Origin: Woeseiaceae bacterium
GTDB lineage: Bacteria; Pseudomonadota; Gammaproteobacteria; Steroidobacterales; Woeseiaceae
Direction of reading: 5' to 3'
Assembly (NCBI GenBank): GCA_030065915.1
Contig: JASJCQ010000020.1
Coordinates: 1 to 64,000 of the forward strand
DNA length: 64,000 nucleotides
Below, piece by piece: positions 29,831 through 37,309 of this stretch; positions within the stretch are counted from its first letter, which is position 1; every line of letters begins with the position of its first letter. The position numbers and the translations under genes were made by a program. The notes beneath the pieces were generated by a model, which saw only the letters and a program-made list of their open reading frames with translations, searched no databases and was not told the DNA's origin.

Positions 29831-30319
29831 TCAACCCAGTAATTCCGGGTTGAGTTGCCACAGTGCGAAATTCAAACCCGTGGCGAAGCTGACCCACAAC
29901 AGGTAAGGGATCAGCAACGCACCGGCCAGCGGACGTACCCGCCAGAACAGGGCGATCGTACTGGCGATGGCAATCCACAGCAGTAACACTTCCGCGAGCG
30001 CCACACCGCCCATCTTCCACGCGAAGAACAGCCAGCTCCACAGTGCGTTCAGCAGCAGCTGCAAAGCGAACGCGCCGAGCGGCAGGCCCTGTGCTCGAAA
30101 TCCACCGGTCCGCCAGACCAGCCAGGCCGCGATACCCATCAACACGTAGAGGACGGTCCAGACCGGCCCGAACAGCCAGGCAGGCGGCGCCCATCCGGGC
30201 TGCACGAGCTGGGCATAAAAGCTGCTGGCTTCGATAGATGCCCGGGCACCTATCCACGACACTGCAAACGTCGCCGCGAGCCATCCAACGAGTCCCAGGA
30301 TATCTCTCTGTCTGTTCAT
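29831..30319 (-). CDS. tspO: TspO/MBR family tryptophan-rich sensory protein
   Basis: A 162-aa membrane protein with five transmembrane helices and the family signatures (PGWAPPAWLFGPVWTVLY, LLLNALWSWLFF). In Rhodobacter, TspO (CrtK) binds porphyrins and modulates photosynthesis-gene expression in response to oxygen. Here it lies 33 nt after the IorB gene on the same strand, about 4 kb before the photolyase/hip operon, so a link to tetrapyrrole control is plausible but not shown by sequence. Confidence 0.93.
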   Translation of the reverse strand: MNRQRDILGLVGWLAATFAVSWIGARASIEASSFYAQLVQPGWAPPAWLFGPVWTVLYVLMGIAAWLVWRTGGFRAQGLPLGAFALQLLLNALWSWLFFAWKMGGVALAEVLLLWIAIASTIALFWRVRPLAGALLIPYLLWVSFATGLNFALWQLNPELLG

Positions 30320-30351
30320 TGCAGGTGAATCAGGCTCAATTCGCCGATGGC

Positions 30352-32583
30352 TTAAACAAAGCGAATGTGTTTGTTGAGCGGCAGTTCCCTGATTCGCTGA
30401 CCCGTCGCGGCGAACACGGCGTTGGCGAGGGCAGGGGCCGCAGGGGGGAGACCGGGTTCACCGATCCCGCGAATCTTGGGTCCGTTCTCCAGTACAGCAA
30501 CCGCGATGTCGGGCGCGCTCGCAATACGCAATGAGTCGTAGCGATTGAAATTCTGCTGCTCGATTCGACCGTCGCGGACCGTAATTTCATTCTGCATGGC
30601 CGCCGTCAAGCCATAAATGATGCCCGACTCGACCTGTCCCTCGATGTTGCGTGGGTCGAGTGCGACGCCGACATCCACCGCGGCATAGGCAGAGACCAGC
30701 CTGATGCCCGAGCCAGTCTTCTGCACCTCGATGACCTCGGCCACCGGCACACCGAAGGACATGACGAATGCGACACCGCGCGCGTGTCCGTCGGGTAGCT
30801 CGCCGCCCCAGTTCGATAACTCGGCAACCTTCTCTAAAACGCCGCGGCTCACGTTGTCTTTCAATAGCGCGAGACGGTACTCGAGGGGGTCCTTATCGGC
30901 CGCGTACGCCATCTCGTCGATCGCGCTCTCATGAAAAAAGCCGTTTTGTGATGCCCCGACCGCACGCCAGGAGCTGACCGGCAGCATAACCGGCGCACGA
31001 TACGAGCGGACCCGGTAATTCGGGATGGCATATGGCTGGTCCCAGGCGGCCTGCGCGATGGTGATGTCGGGCCCTGCTACCGGCATGCCCAGGCGGCCAA
31101 ACTGCGACTCCGCTACCGAAGGCGCGGAGACCTGCAGGTCGAGGGTGGGCGTCTGGCTCACGTTGGCGCGGAATCGTGCGATAGCCAACGGCCGGTAGTT
31201 GTCGTGCGTGGTGTCTTCTTCGCGCGTCCACGTGGTTAGCACCGGCGTCCCTTCCATTGCCGTGGCGACGTGTACGGCGCTCTTGATGAAGTCCATCTCT
31301 GCGCGTCGTCCGAAGGCGCCGCCCATGTAGGTCGTGTGCACGGTCACGTCGTCCTGGTCAACGCCGGCGATCTTCGCCCCGTCTTTCGCCGCCTGTATCG
31401 GCGCCTGGTTGCCCGCCCAGATGTCGAGCTTGCCATCGCGAAGGTAAGCCACGGCGTTAACCGGCTCCATCGTCGCGTGCGCGAGGTAGGGCACCTTGTA
31501 TTCACCGTCGACCTCGACGCTCTCAATCAACGCCTCGTCTACGTCTCCGTCGTCGCGGAACTTGCTGTCAGGTTTATCGGCGAAGGCACGTTTCACAACG
31601 TCGAAATGACCCTCGGTCGTCGCCGGGTACGTGCCGGAATCCCAGTCGAAGCGGATGGCATTGGCCGCCCTGACGGCGTACCAGGTGTTGGTCGCGACAA
31701 CGGCGACGCCACCCTCGAGCGGAACGATCTTTCTAACGCCCGGCATGTTCTCCGCGTCCGACGGGTCGTAGGCATTCATGCCAGCCCCGAGCACCGGATT
31801 CATCTTGATCGTTGCGAAAAGCATGTCGGGCAGGCGGACATCGATGGAGTAGGTCGCCGTACCGGTGCTCTTGGCAGGCACGTCAACGCGTGGCTGCGAC
31901 TTGCCGAGCAGGCGCCACTTCGATCGCGGTCGGAGCTCCGGGTCAGACGGTGGTTCGATGTCGGCGGCCAGCGTGGCGAGCTCCGTGTAGGCGACGCTCC
32001 GTCCATCCTCGCTCTCGACGTATCCGCTGCGGGTCTTCAGCGTGTTTCTGTTTGCGCCCAGCTGTTTCGCCGCCGCCTCGATAAGCACCTCACGGGCCGC
32101 TGCGCCCGCTTTGCGCATTTTAACGAAACCATCCGGCGTCGATGTCGAACCCCCGGTCATCTGCAGCGCCAGGAGCTTCGCCGGGAAGTGCGTAAATGCG
32201 CGGACGCGCTCGGCCGTCTGGCTGTAGTCAATCGACGCGAACGGGATGCCTTCCTCGAGCAGCACGCCGTTGAAATAGGCTTTGGATGCAGGCCCGTGTT
32301 CAACGTTGATCGCATCGAGTTCGACGTCGAGTTCTTCGGCCACCATCGCCGCGAGCGTCGTGTGGACGCCCTGGCCCATCTCGGCCCGCGGGGTGATAAC
32401 TGTGATCCCTTGCTGGTCGATACGCACGTACGGCGTCAACGCCGCCTCGCCAGGCTTCAGACTGTCGAGCAGCGGATTCGGATAGTCGGTCTTGTAGCGC
32501 CAGTATCCGAACACAACGCCACCGGCAACGGCGGCAGAGCCGATCAGGAAGGTTCGGCGCGCGATCGTCCTCGCCCTACCCAT
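30352..32583 (-). CDS. Molybdenum hydroxylase large subunit (IorB type), Tat-exported
   Basis: A 743-aa xanthine-oxidase-family large subunit of the isoquinoline 1-oxidoreductase beta type. It has a Tat signal ([14 protein letters not shown] with Arg 9-10), a split binding domain, and the molybdenum-cofactor segments [18 protein letters not shown] and the catalytic-Glu stretch [18 protein letters not shown] near the C terminus. It should work in the periplasm with its 2Fe-2S partner, whose gene overlaps it by 8 nt, oxidising an aldehyde or N-heterocycle. Substrate unknown. Confidence 0.92.
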   Translation of the reverse strand: MGRARTIARRTFLIGSAAVAGGVVFGYWRYKTDYPNPLLDSLKPGEAALTPYVRIDQQGITVITPRAEMGQGVHTTLAAMVAEELDVELDAINVEHGPASKAYFNGVLLEEGIPFASIDYSQTAERVRAFTHFPAKLLALQMTGGSTSTPDGFVKMRKAGAAAREVLIEAAAKQLGANRNTLKTRSGYVESEDGRSVAYTELATLAADIEPPSDPELRPRSKWRLLGKSQPRVDVPAKSTGTATYSIDVRLPDMLFATIKMNPVLGAGMNAYDPSDAENMPGVRKIVPLEGGVAVVATNTWYAVRAANAIRFDWDSGTYPATTEGHFDVVKRAFADKPDSKFRDDGDVDEALIESVEVDGEYKVPYLAHATMEPVNAVAYLRDGKLDIWAGNQAPIQAAKDGAKIAGVDQDDVTVHTTYMGGAFGRRAEMDFIKSAVHVATAMEGTPVLTTWTREEDTTHDNYRPLAIARFRANVSQTPTLDLQVSAPSVAESQFGRLGMPVAGPDITIAQAAWDQPYAIPNYRVRSYRAPVMLPVSSWRAVGASQNGFFHESAIDEMAYAADKDPLEYRLALLKDNVSRGVLEKVAELSNWGGELPDGHARGVAFVMSFGVPVAEVIEVQKTGSGIRLVSAYAAVDVGVALDPRNIEGQVESGIIYGLTAAMQNEITVRDGRIEQQNFNRYDSLRIASAPDIAVAVLENGPKIRGIGEPGLPPAAPALANAVFAATGQRIRELPLNKHIRFV

Positions 32584-33043
32584 CCTGTTGTTCCGTCGTC
32601 GCAGCGGCTTTGATTGCCGCCCTGATTCTCGGATAGGTGCCGCAGCGGCACAGGTTTCCGTTCATCGCCTGGTCGATCTCGTCGTCCGAAGGATCCGGGT
32701 TCCCGTCCAGCAGCGCGACAGCCGACATGATCTGGCCGGACTGGCAATAGCCGCACTGTGCAACCTGCTCCGCGATCCACGCGGCCTGTGCCGGGTGAGG
32801 ATCTTCCGGTGTCCCGAGACCCTCGATGGTCGTTATCTCGCCGGTAATCCGGCTCGCCGGGAAGACGCAGCTCCGGATGGGTGCGCCGTCTACGAGCACC
32901 GTGCAGGCGCCGCAGGAGGCAATGCCGCAGCCGTATTTTGGTCCCGTGATACCGAGCTCGTCGCGCAGCACCCAGAGCAACGGCATATCGTCTGCCACGT
33001 CAAGTTCGTGAACGGTTCCGTTAATCGTCAGTCTGAAGGCCAT
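32576..33043 (-). CDS. 2Fe-2S subunit of the molybdenum hydroxylase (IorA type)
   Basis: A 155-aa two-cluster ferredoxin-like protein. The plant-type cluster motif [17 protein letters not shown] is followed by the second cluster's CGYCQSGQ and [11 protein letters not shown] Cys pairs, the standard small-subunit build of the xanthine-oxidase family. No signal peptide, so it is probably exported together with the Tat-signalled large subunit. Genes overlap by 8 nt. Confidence 0.93.
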   Translation of the reverse strand: MAFRLTINGTVHELDVADDMPLLWVLRDELGITGPKYGCGIASCGACTVLVDGAPIRSCVFPASRITGEITTIEGLGTPEDPHPAQAAWIAEQVAQCGYCQSGQIMSAVALLDGNPDPSDDEIDQAMNGNLCRCGTYPRIRAAIKAAATTEQQDG

Positions 33044-33365
33044 AGGCTCCCCGCGCGGTCCCTTCGTTTGTCCGTAATCATACGATAGTCGTCGCTGAAG
33101 CAGAATGCGGCCGAGTAGATCTATCTTGTCAATGATCGTCGCCCGGAGACCAAGTGCGGCGATGAAGCAACAGAGATGTCAGCGATTGCATCATGAATCT
33201 TGCTGCTGCGCAGGGCGGCAGTATTCGTGTTGGCCGGTGTTGTCATTTTGTTTCCTTTTCACCATCGGACTGACGGACCGGATTCACTACAGCAGTCTGT
33301 AAACTGTTGTAACGGTGTGCTGGCTACGTAAGACAGCCTGTTGTGTTGGTGTTACCGTCCGTTTT
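33044..33365. other. Gene-free divergent region
   Basis: About 320 nt between the IorA-type gene (minus) and the DCC-family gene (plus). A short Cys-rich reading frame at 33105-33302 has no ribosome site or recognisable pattern and was not called. No clear promoter, operator or hairpin was seen. Confidence 0.4.
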
Positions 33366-33740
33366 ATGAGCTCACCTGCCTCACCATCTGTGACAGTCTG
33401 GTTCGACGGTAACTGCCCGCTATGCGTACGTGAAATCGCTTTCATGCGACGGTTGGATAAGCGGCGGCGAATACACTTCGTCGAAATTCAGACTGCCGAG
33501 AGCTGCCCGGTTGACCGCGCCGAACTCATGCGACGTTTTCACGCAAGAGAGCAGGGCGCTGACATTGTCAGTGGAGCAGCCGCGTTTGCCGCCATGTGGC
33601 GAGCGATTCCTATTCTTCGTCCGTTCGGCCTGGTCGCACGATCGAAGCTGGTGCTGTCGATCCTCGAGTGGCTGTACGTCCGTTTCCTGGCAATCCGTCC
33701 CTGGTTACAGCGCCGGCTGCGTGCAAGCGCCAGCGCGTAA
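33366..33740 (+). CDS. Thiol-disulfide oxidoreductase, DCC family (DUF393)
   Basis: A 124-aa protein with the family-defining VWFDGNCPLCVREIAFMRR start (CPLC redox pair in a thioredoxin-like context) and the C-terminal RAIPILRPFGLVARS pattern. Such proteins probably carry out thiol-disulfide exchange; cellular partners are unknown. The ATG at 33366 starts the conserved part although no strong ribosome site precedes it. It converges on the photolyase-like gene, with 20 nt between the stops. Confidence 0.85.
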   Translation: MSSPASPSVTVWFDGNCPLCVREIAFMRRLDKRRRIHFVEIQTAESCPVDRAELMRRFHAREQGADIVSGAAAFAAMWRAIPILRPFGLVARSKLVLSILEWLYVRFLAIRPWLQRRLRASASA

Positions 33741-33760
33741 ACGAACAGGCAACTTCCCTG

Positions 33761-35038
33761 TCACCCGCCCGAAGATAGTCGCGTCTCGTCGCTTGCGACG
33801 ACGCGCTGCGGCATCACTGGATCGAGCTCGTCCAATTCGAGTCGATCGATGATCGCCGGTATCTGTTTCTTTAACTTGAAGTAGCCACGCTGGGCATGCG
33901 GCCAGGTTTCCCGGTCGTATCGACGGCTGAGCTGAATGATGCGGATGCCGTAACGTGACAGCGTATGCGATGCGACCGCCAAAGCGTCAGCGACAGGCCC
34001 TACCGGGGGCATTGCCGTAACGATCGCGTTCACGTGATGTTGGGTCGCCCACTCGGCCAGGTTCTCTGACCAGTCGTCGGCTTCAAAGTAACCGGTCTCC
34101 ACGTTGAAAAGACGCCCGGCTCGATCAACGGCGTCTCTGATAGCACTGGAAGAGAAATTGAACGCTTCGATGCCGACGGGCAGGCTGGAGCGATTTCGTA
34201 TGGCGAGCCCACCCGTCACAGCGGACGGCCTGAGTTGCGCTGCTAGCGATTCCGCATAGCAATCGTCTTCGGTGATCAGCAGACCGCATCTCTCGGTCGG
34301 AAGTGGCTCATCCCGAAATTCGAGTGCCTGCGGCTCATACTCCACGTCTTCCGTCAGCGGCTCGGCGGTCATCGACAACCCTTGTGGGTTAAATCGACCG
34401 TCCGTGTAGTTGACGATGTTCGATACGCGGGCGAGGTAGGTCTTGCCTTTGGTGTGCAGTCCGCTGACCCAGCGCCAACTTAGCGTGTTGGAGGCCGGAT
34501 CGCCGTCGACAAGGTGGCGCAGGAAAAAATCGGCGCCGAGCTGCCAAGGCAATTTCAGCGTGAAAACCCAGATACTCGCGAACCACATCCGTGCGTGGTT
34601 ATGCAGATAGCCGGTCTCGACCAGCTCGCGCGACCAGGCGTCGAAGCAGTCAATTCCGGTATTGCCGCCGACAGCGGCGTTGTATCGATCGAGCAGTTCG
34701 TTACCGGCTTCGAGCGCAGCGACCAGCGCGTCGACGCTGCGCCGGTAATCCGCCCACACAGCGGGACGATGCTGCAGCCAGCCTTTGAAATAGGCGCGCC
34801 AGAAGACTTCCTCGAGGAATTTTGCGACGTGGCCGGCTGAGTGACTTGCGAGCGTCTGAGCGATAACTTCCTGCTCAAGGATCAGTCGATGTCTGATGTA
34901 CGGTGACAACACGGACACATTCGCGTGATTGCCCGGGCCGAAGTCGAAATTCCGCGATTTCGCGTACTGCCTGACGCCGTGGTGGACGAAAGCCTCAGTC
35001 CGCTCCAGCCCGGCTTCTCGTGTCGCGGTCACGGTCAT
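33761..35038 (-). CDS. Photolyase/cryptochrome-like FAD protein with permuted domains
   Basis: A 425-aa protein. Residues ~1-225 match the photolyase FAD domain: LSPYIRHRLI, EEVFWRAYFKGW, TGIDCFDAWSRELVETGYLHNHARMW (split here for length: TGIDCFDAW, then ELVETGYLHNHARMW) and the DGDPASNTLSWRWVSG segment. Residues ~250-400 form an alpha/beta domain ending in RYDRETWPHAQRGYFKLK, a pattern that in photolyases closes the N-terminal antenna domain. The order FAD-domain first is the reverse of the normal one. It shares the operon of the HiPIP gene. Light sensing or DNA repair are both possible. Confidence 0.8.
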   Translation of the reverse strand: MTVTATREAGLERTEAFVHHGVRQYAKSRNFDFGPGNHANVSVLSPYIRHRLILEQEVIAQTLASHSAGHVAKFLEEVFWRAYFKGWLQHRPAVWADYRRSVDALVAALEAGNELLDRYNAAVGGNTGIDCFDAWSRELVETGYLHNHARMWFASIWVFTLKLPWQLGADFFLRHLVDGDPASNTLSWRWVSGLHTKGKTYLARVSNIVNYTDGRFNPQGLSMTAEPLTEDVEYEPQALEFRDEPLPTERCGLLITEDDCYAESLAAQLRPSAVTGGLAIRNRSSLPVGIEAFNFSSSAIRDAVDRAGRLFNVETGYFEADDWSENLAEWATQHHVNAIVTAMPPVGPVADALAVASHTLSRYGIRIIQLSRRYDRETWPHAQRGYFKLKKQIPAIIDRLELDELDPVMPQRVVASDETRLSSGG

Positions 35039-35051
35039 TACCTGGCCTCGA

Positions 35052-35186
35052 TTAACGTCGACTTCGGTGCCCGGAAGGCGCTCGTTGGCGAATCCTGACG
35101 CGCTTCATTCGAGACATGCTCTGATACTGCCGGGCGCAAAAAACTACGGCCGTGAGAATGCTGAGCGTCAGGAGGAGCATCGTCAT
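35052..35186 (-). CDS. Possible 44-aa membrane peptide
   Basis: The frame starts with ATG 4 nt after the HiPIP stop and runs MTMLLLTLSILTAVVFC, a single membrane helix, then a very basic tail (RQYQSMSRMKRVRIRQR). It ends 13 nt before the photolyase-like gene. Its position suggests translational coupling within the hip operon; one-helix basic peptides are common small subunits of photosynthetic complexes, but there is no homology evidence here. Confidence 0.38.
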   Translation of the reverse strand: MTMLLLTLSILTAVVFCARQYQSMSRMKRVRIRQRAPSGHRSRR

Positions 35187-35190
35187 GAGA

Positions 35191-35544
35191 TCACGACTGC
35201 TTCGGCGCCCAGACGCTGCACCATCCCTTGCCGGCGACAGCCTTGCCCGGGAAGATGCTGCAACCCGCCCATTCGGCGTCTTTGTCACCCTGGTACAGCG
35301 CGCAGTTGTAGCAAAAGCGATCGGATGGGCGAATCGCTGAGTCGACGGACGTGGCGTCGTGAACGTAATTCAACGATTTGGCCATCGCGTCGCCCTCGTC
35401 AACCTTCGGCAACTCGGAAGCTCTCGCGTTCGCCGCGGACAGCCCCGTGGCTGCTGCCGCTACCGACAGGCCCGCCTGCTTAACGAAAAGGCGCCGGGTG
35501 ATGGCGTTGTCCCAGAGTCTAGTGCCGCGGCTTTTCTTGCTCAT
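35191..35544 (-). CDS. hip: High-potential iron-sulfur protein (HiPIP)
   Basis: A 117-aa periplasmic electron carrier with a 4Fe-4S cluster. A Tat signal (ITRRLFVKQAGLSVAAA) precedes the mature domain, whose four ligands follow the HiPIP spacing: FCYNC, then C in WAGCSIFPG, then C in GKGWCSVWAPK. In purple bacteria HiPIP reduces the reaction-centre cytochrome or special pair. It leads a minus-strand operon with a small peptide and the photolyase-like gene, and its promoter region carries two TAGAC-type direct repeats shared with the nearby merR promoter. Confidence 0.95.
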   Translation of the reverse strand: MSKKSRGTRLWDNAITRRLFVKQAGLSVAAAATGLSAANARASELPKVDEGDAMAKSLNYVHDATSVDSAIRPSDRFCYNCALYQGDKDAEWAGCSIFPGKAVAGKGWCSVWAPKQS

Positions 35545-35681
35545 TTCACTTGTCCTCGCTCGGAAGAGATTGGTGGCCGGCGCGATGCGCCGGCCGACCG
35601 AAACAGAGAACAGGGATTAGGGAGATGGATGGAGCTCTCTGTCGTTGACATCATCTGGGGATAGCGATGAGGTCGAGGACA

Positions 35682-35709
35682 AGTCTAATGACAGAGGGGT
35701 GTTTGTCAA
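35682..35709 (-). promoter_or_regulatory. Candidate promoter of the hip operon
   Basis: On the minus strand a perfect TTGACA -35 box (35709-35704) is followed by 16 nt and TAGACT (35687-35682) as a -10 box. The paired TAGAC repeats lie 10 bp upstream of the -35 box. Confidence 0.5.
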
Positions 35710-35718
35710 CTAAATATC

Positions 35719-35735
35719 TAGACGAAACCTAGACA
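35719..35735. promoter_or_regulatory. Direct repeat, 11-bp period, upstream of hip (possible MerR-family site)
   Basis: TAGACG (35719-35724) and TAGACA (35730-35735) are 11 bp apart start-to-start. The same element occurs at the merR promoter about 1.1 kb away. Repeats of the form TnnACA with 11-bp period are known for CarA/CarH-type MerR regulators. Confidence 0.5.
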
Positions 35736-35793
35736 TCTATGTAACAAACTGTTTCAGTCCCGTCGGCTGCGACGTGAACGGCGGTTTGCAGCC

Positions 35794-36792
35794 TCAAATG
35801 TCGAGTTTTTCGAACTCAACCACCTTCTTCAGCGCAGTCTCAATAGTCGCGCGGGCCTGCGCCGTCGTGTAATGCAGGTACCGATGCAGCGCCGCGTCTT
35901 CTTCGTTTCGGTTCGCGCACTGCGAGCTGTAGATTTCGAAGGCCGTCAGATCGGTGACCAGCGACGCCAGGTGATGAGGACATTCGCAATCGATGGCCGA
36001 TGTGATCTTGCTCAGTCTCGCCAGCTGTTGTTGCGTGTAGTGCCGGGCGGGAATCTCGCCTGTCGCCGGCCATTCAGCGCCCCCGCCATCGATCTCGGTC
36101 TCTTCATTGCGTGGCGCGATCGTTACGTTCTCGGAGGCGGCGCGCATTAACAGTGACCGCAGCTGATCGACGTCGGCCGGTGACCGCACGACGATAATTC
36201 CAAGGTCTTTCGCCCGATCGACGTCCTGCGATGTGCCGAACTTGTATAACGCCATGGCTGCACGGGCGCCGGACACGCGCACATACTCCGTCAGCCTCTG
36301 AATCGCTGGCTGATCGAGCACCGGGCACTCGACAATGATGTAGTCCAGCGACTGGTGGCCTATGTCGATGCCGAAACGCGTTGCGTCGTTGTCCGTCGCG
36401 ACGATATTGAGCGGAGTAATCTGCCGATTGTGCTCGAGGAATTGCACGGGCAGGAAGTCGCCCAGCACAGCAACCCGTATCTCTTCCGGCGGCGTGCCCG
36501 CACCGATTTCTCCCATGTTCCGGGCGCGCTCTCGCAGTTCTGAAAGGCTGTGTCCGGCGATCTGACTGATTCCGATTCCCTGGTCGGTGAGCCGTTTCAG
36601 CAGCGCCAGCTTTTCAACGTCATCCTTCGAATACAGGCGACGGCCGGTATCGGAACGGTCCGCCACGATAGCCGAATAGCGGCGTTCCCAGACGCGAATC
36701 GTGTGGTCGGTCAGGCCTGTCATCTTGGACACCGCGCCTATGCCATAGCTGTCCATTTTCTCTGCTTTCACTTTCCTGGCGATCTCCGGCAC
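35794..36792 (-). CDS. MerR-family regulator with divergent sensor domain
   Basis: A 332-aa regulator. The N-terminal MerR HTH is clear (GIGAVSKMTGLTDHTIRVW, then RRLYSKDDVEKLALLKRL). Residues ~105-225 form a Rossmann-like domain placed where CarH/LitR carry a B12 domain, but neither the W-x9-EH motif nor DxHxxG is visible. A third part (about 260-330) has a CECPHHL cluster, a C in SSQCANRN and a conserved helix, which might bind a metal or cofactor. GTG at 36792 is one start; ATG at 36756 fits equally well. It sits between hip and the PGC and divergent from a DUF4149 gene. Confidence 0.82.
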   Translation of the reverse strand: MPEIARKVKAEKMDSYGIGAVSKMTGLTDHTIRVWERRYSAIVADRSDTGRRLYSKDDVEKLALLKRLTDQGIGISQIAGHSLSELRERARNMGEIGAGTPPEEIRVAVLGDFLPVQFLEHNRQITPLNIVATDNDATRFGIDIGHQSLDYIIVECPVLDQPAIQRLTEYVRVSGARAAMALYKFGTSQDVDRAKDLGIIVVRSPADVDQLRSLLMRAASENVTIAPRNEETEIDGGGAEWPATGEIPARHYTQQQLARLSKITSAIDCECPHHLASLVTDLTAFEIYSSQCANRNEEDAALHRYLHYTTAQARATIETALKKVVEFEKLDI

Positions 36793-36835
36793 TGTGTACG
36801 AGGTTGATTGGGTTGATATAGTGTCCCAAATTTCC

Positions 36836-36852
36836 TAGACATTATATAGACA
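36836..36852. promoter_or_regulatory. Direct repeat, 11-bp period, on the merR promoter
   Basis: TAGACA (36836-36841) and TAGACA (36847-36852) are 11 bp apart. On the minus strand they overlap a TATAAT -10 box (36846-36841) that has TTTCCA 17 nt upstream, so binding there would block merR itself. Autorepression is inferred. Confidence 0.55.
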
Positions 36853-36862
36853 GTCGGGCTCA

Positions 36863-37291
36863 GTGGAAAAGTTACCGATTTTCTTGACGTTGGCTGCCGC
36901 CGGCGCGTGGACCGGGGCCATCCTGTTCCACTCAGCCGTCGTTGCGCCGGCGACCTTTAAAGTGCTCGACGGCGACAACGCGGGCATCTTTCTGCGACGC
37001 TTGTTCCCTTCGTTCTTTCGCTTCGGCCTGGTGTGCGGTGGATTAATGCTCGCCGGGCTGGTCGCGAATGCGGCGATTTCGGATTCAATACGGGCGCAGG
37101 CACTCGCACTTACGGTTGTGATGTGCATTCTTCAGGCGATCTGCCTCGGGATGGTGCCGGCAATCAACGCCGCGCGCGATCAAGGGGAGAGAGGGAAGCA
37201 GCGCTTCGGCCGGTTGCATCTCGTCAACGTGCTGCTGACGGTCGCGGTGCTGGGTCTGGGGCTCGTCGTGATCTATCTGCTGATCAATTAA
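36863..37291 (+). CDS. DUF4149-family membrane protein
   Basis: A 142-aa protein with four transmembrane helices (about 5-25, 50-70, 78-98, 118-140) and the family's early GAWTGAILFHSAVVAPATF stretch and LGMVPAINAARDQG loop. The family has no known function. A GTG start at 36863 follows the merR regulatory repeats closely, so it may share their control. It converges on the HMG-CoA-synthase-like gene. Confidence 0.75.
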   Translation: MEKLPIFLTLAAAGAWTGAILFHSAVVAPATFKVLDGDNAGIFLRRLFPSFFRFGLVCGGLMLAGLVANAAISDSIRAQALALTVVMCILQAICLGMVPAINAARDQGERGKQRFGRLHLVNVLLTVAVLGLGLVVIYLLIN

Positions 37292-37309
37292 AGAACGAGA
37301 GCGCTGGGA

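Noticed and set aside
31270-32613. 447-aa plus-strand frame opposite the IorB gene
   Set aside because: Composition (His/Arg/Val-rich, no motifs) is that of an antisense shadow; the minus-strand molybdenum hydroxylase is clear.
33105-33302. Cys-rich 65-aa frame in the gap before the DCC gene
   Set aside because: No ribosome site, odd composition and no conserved pattern.
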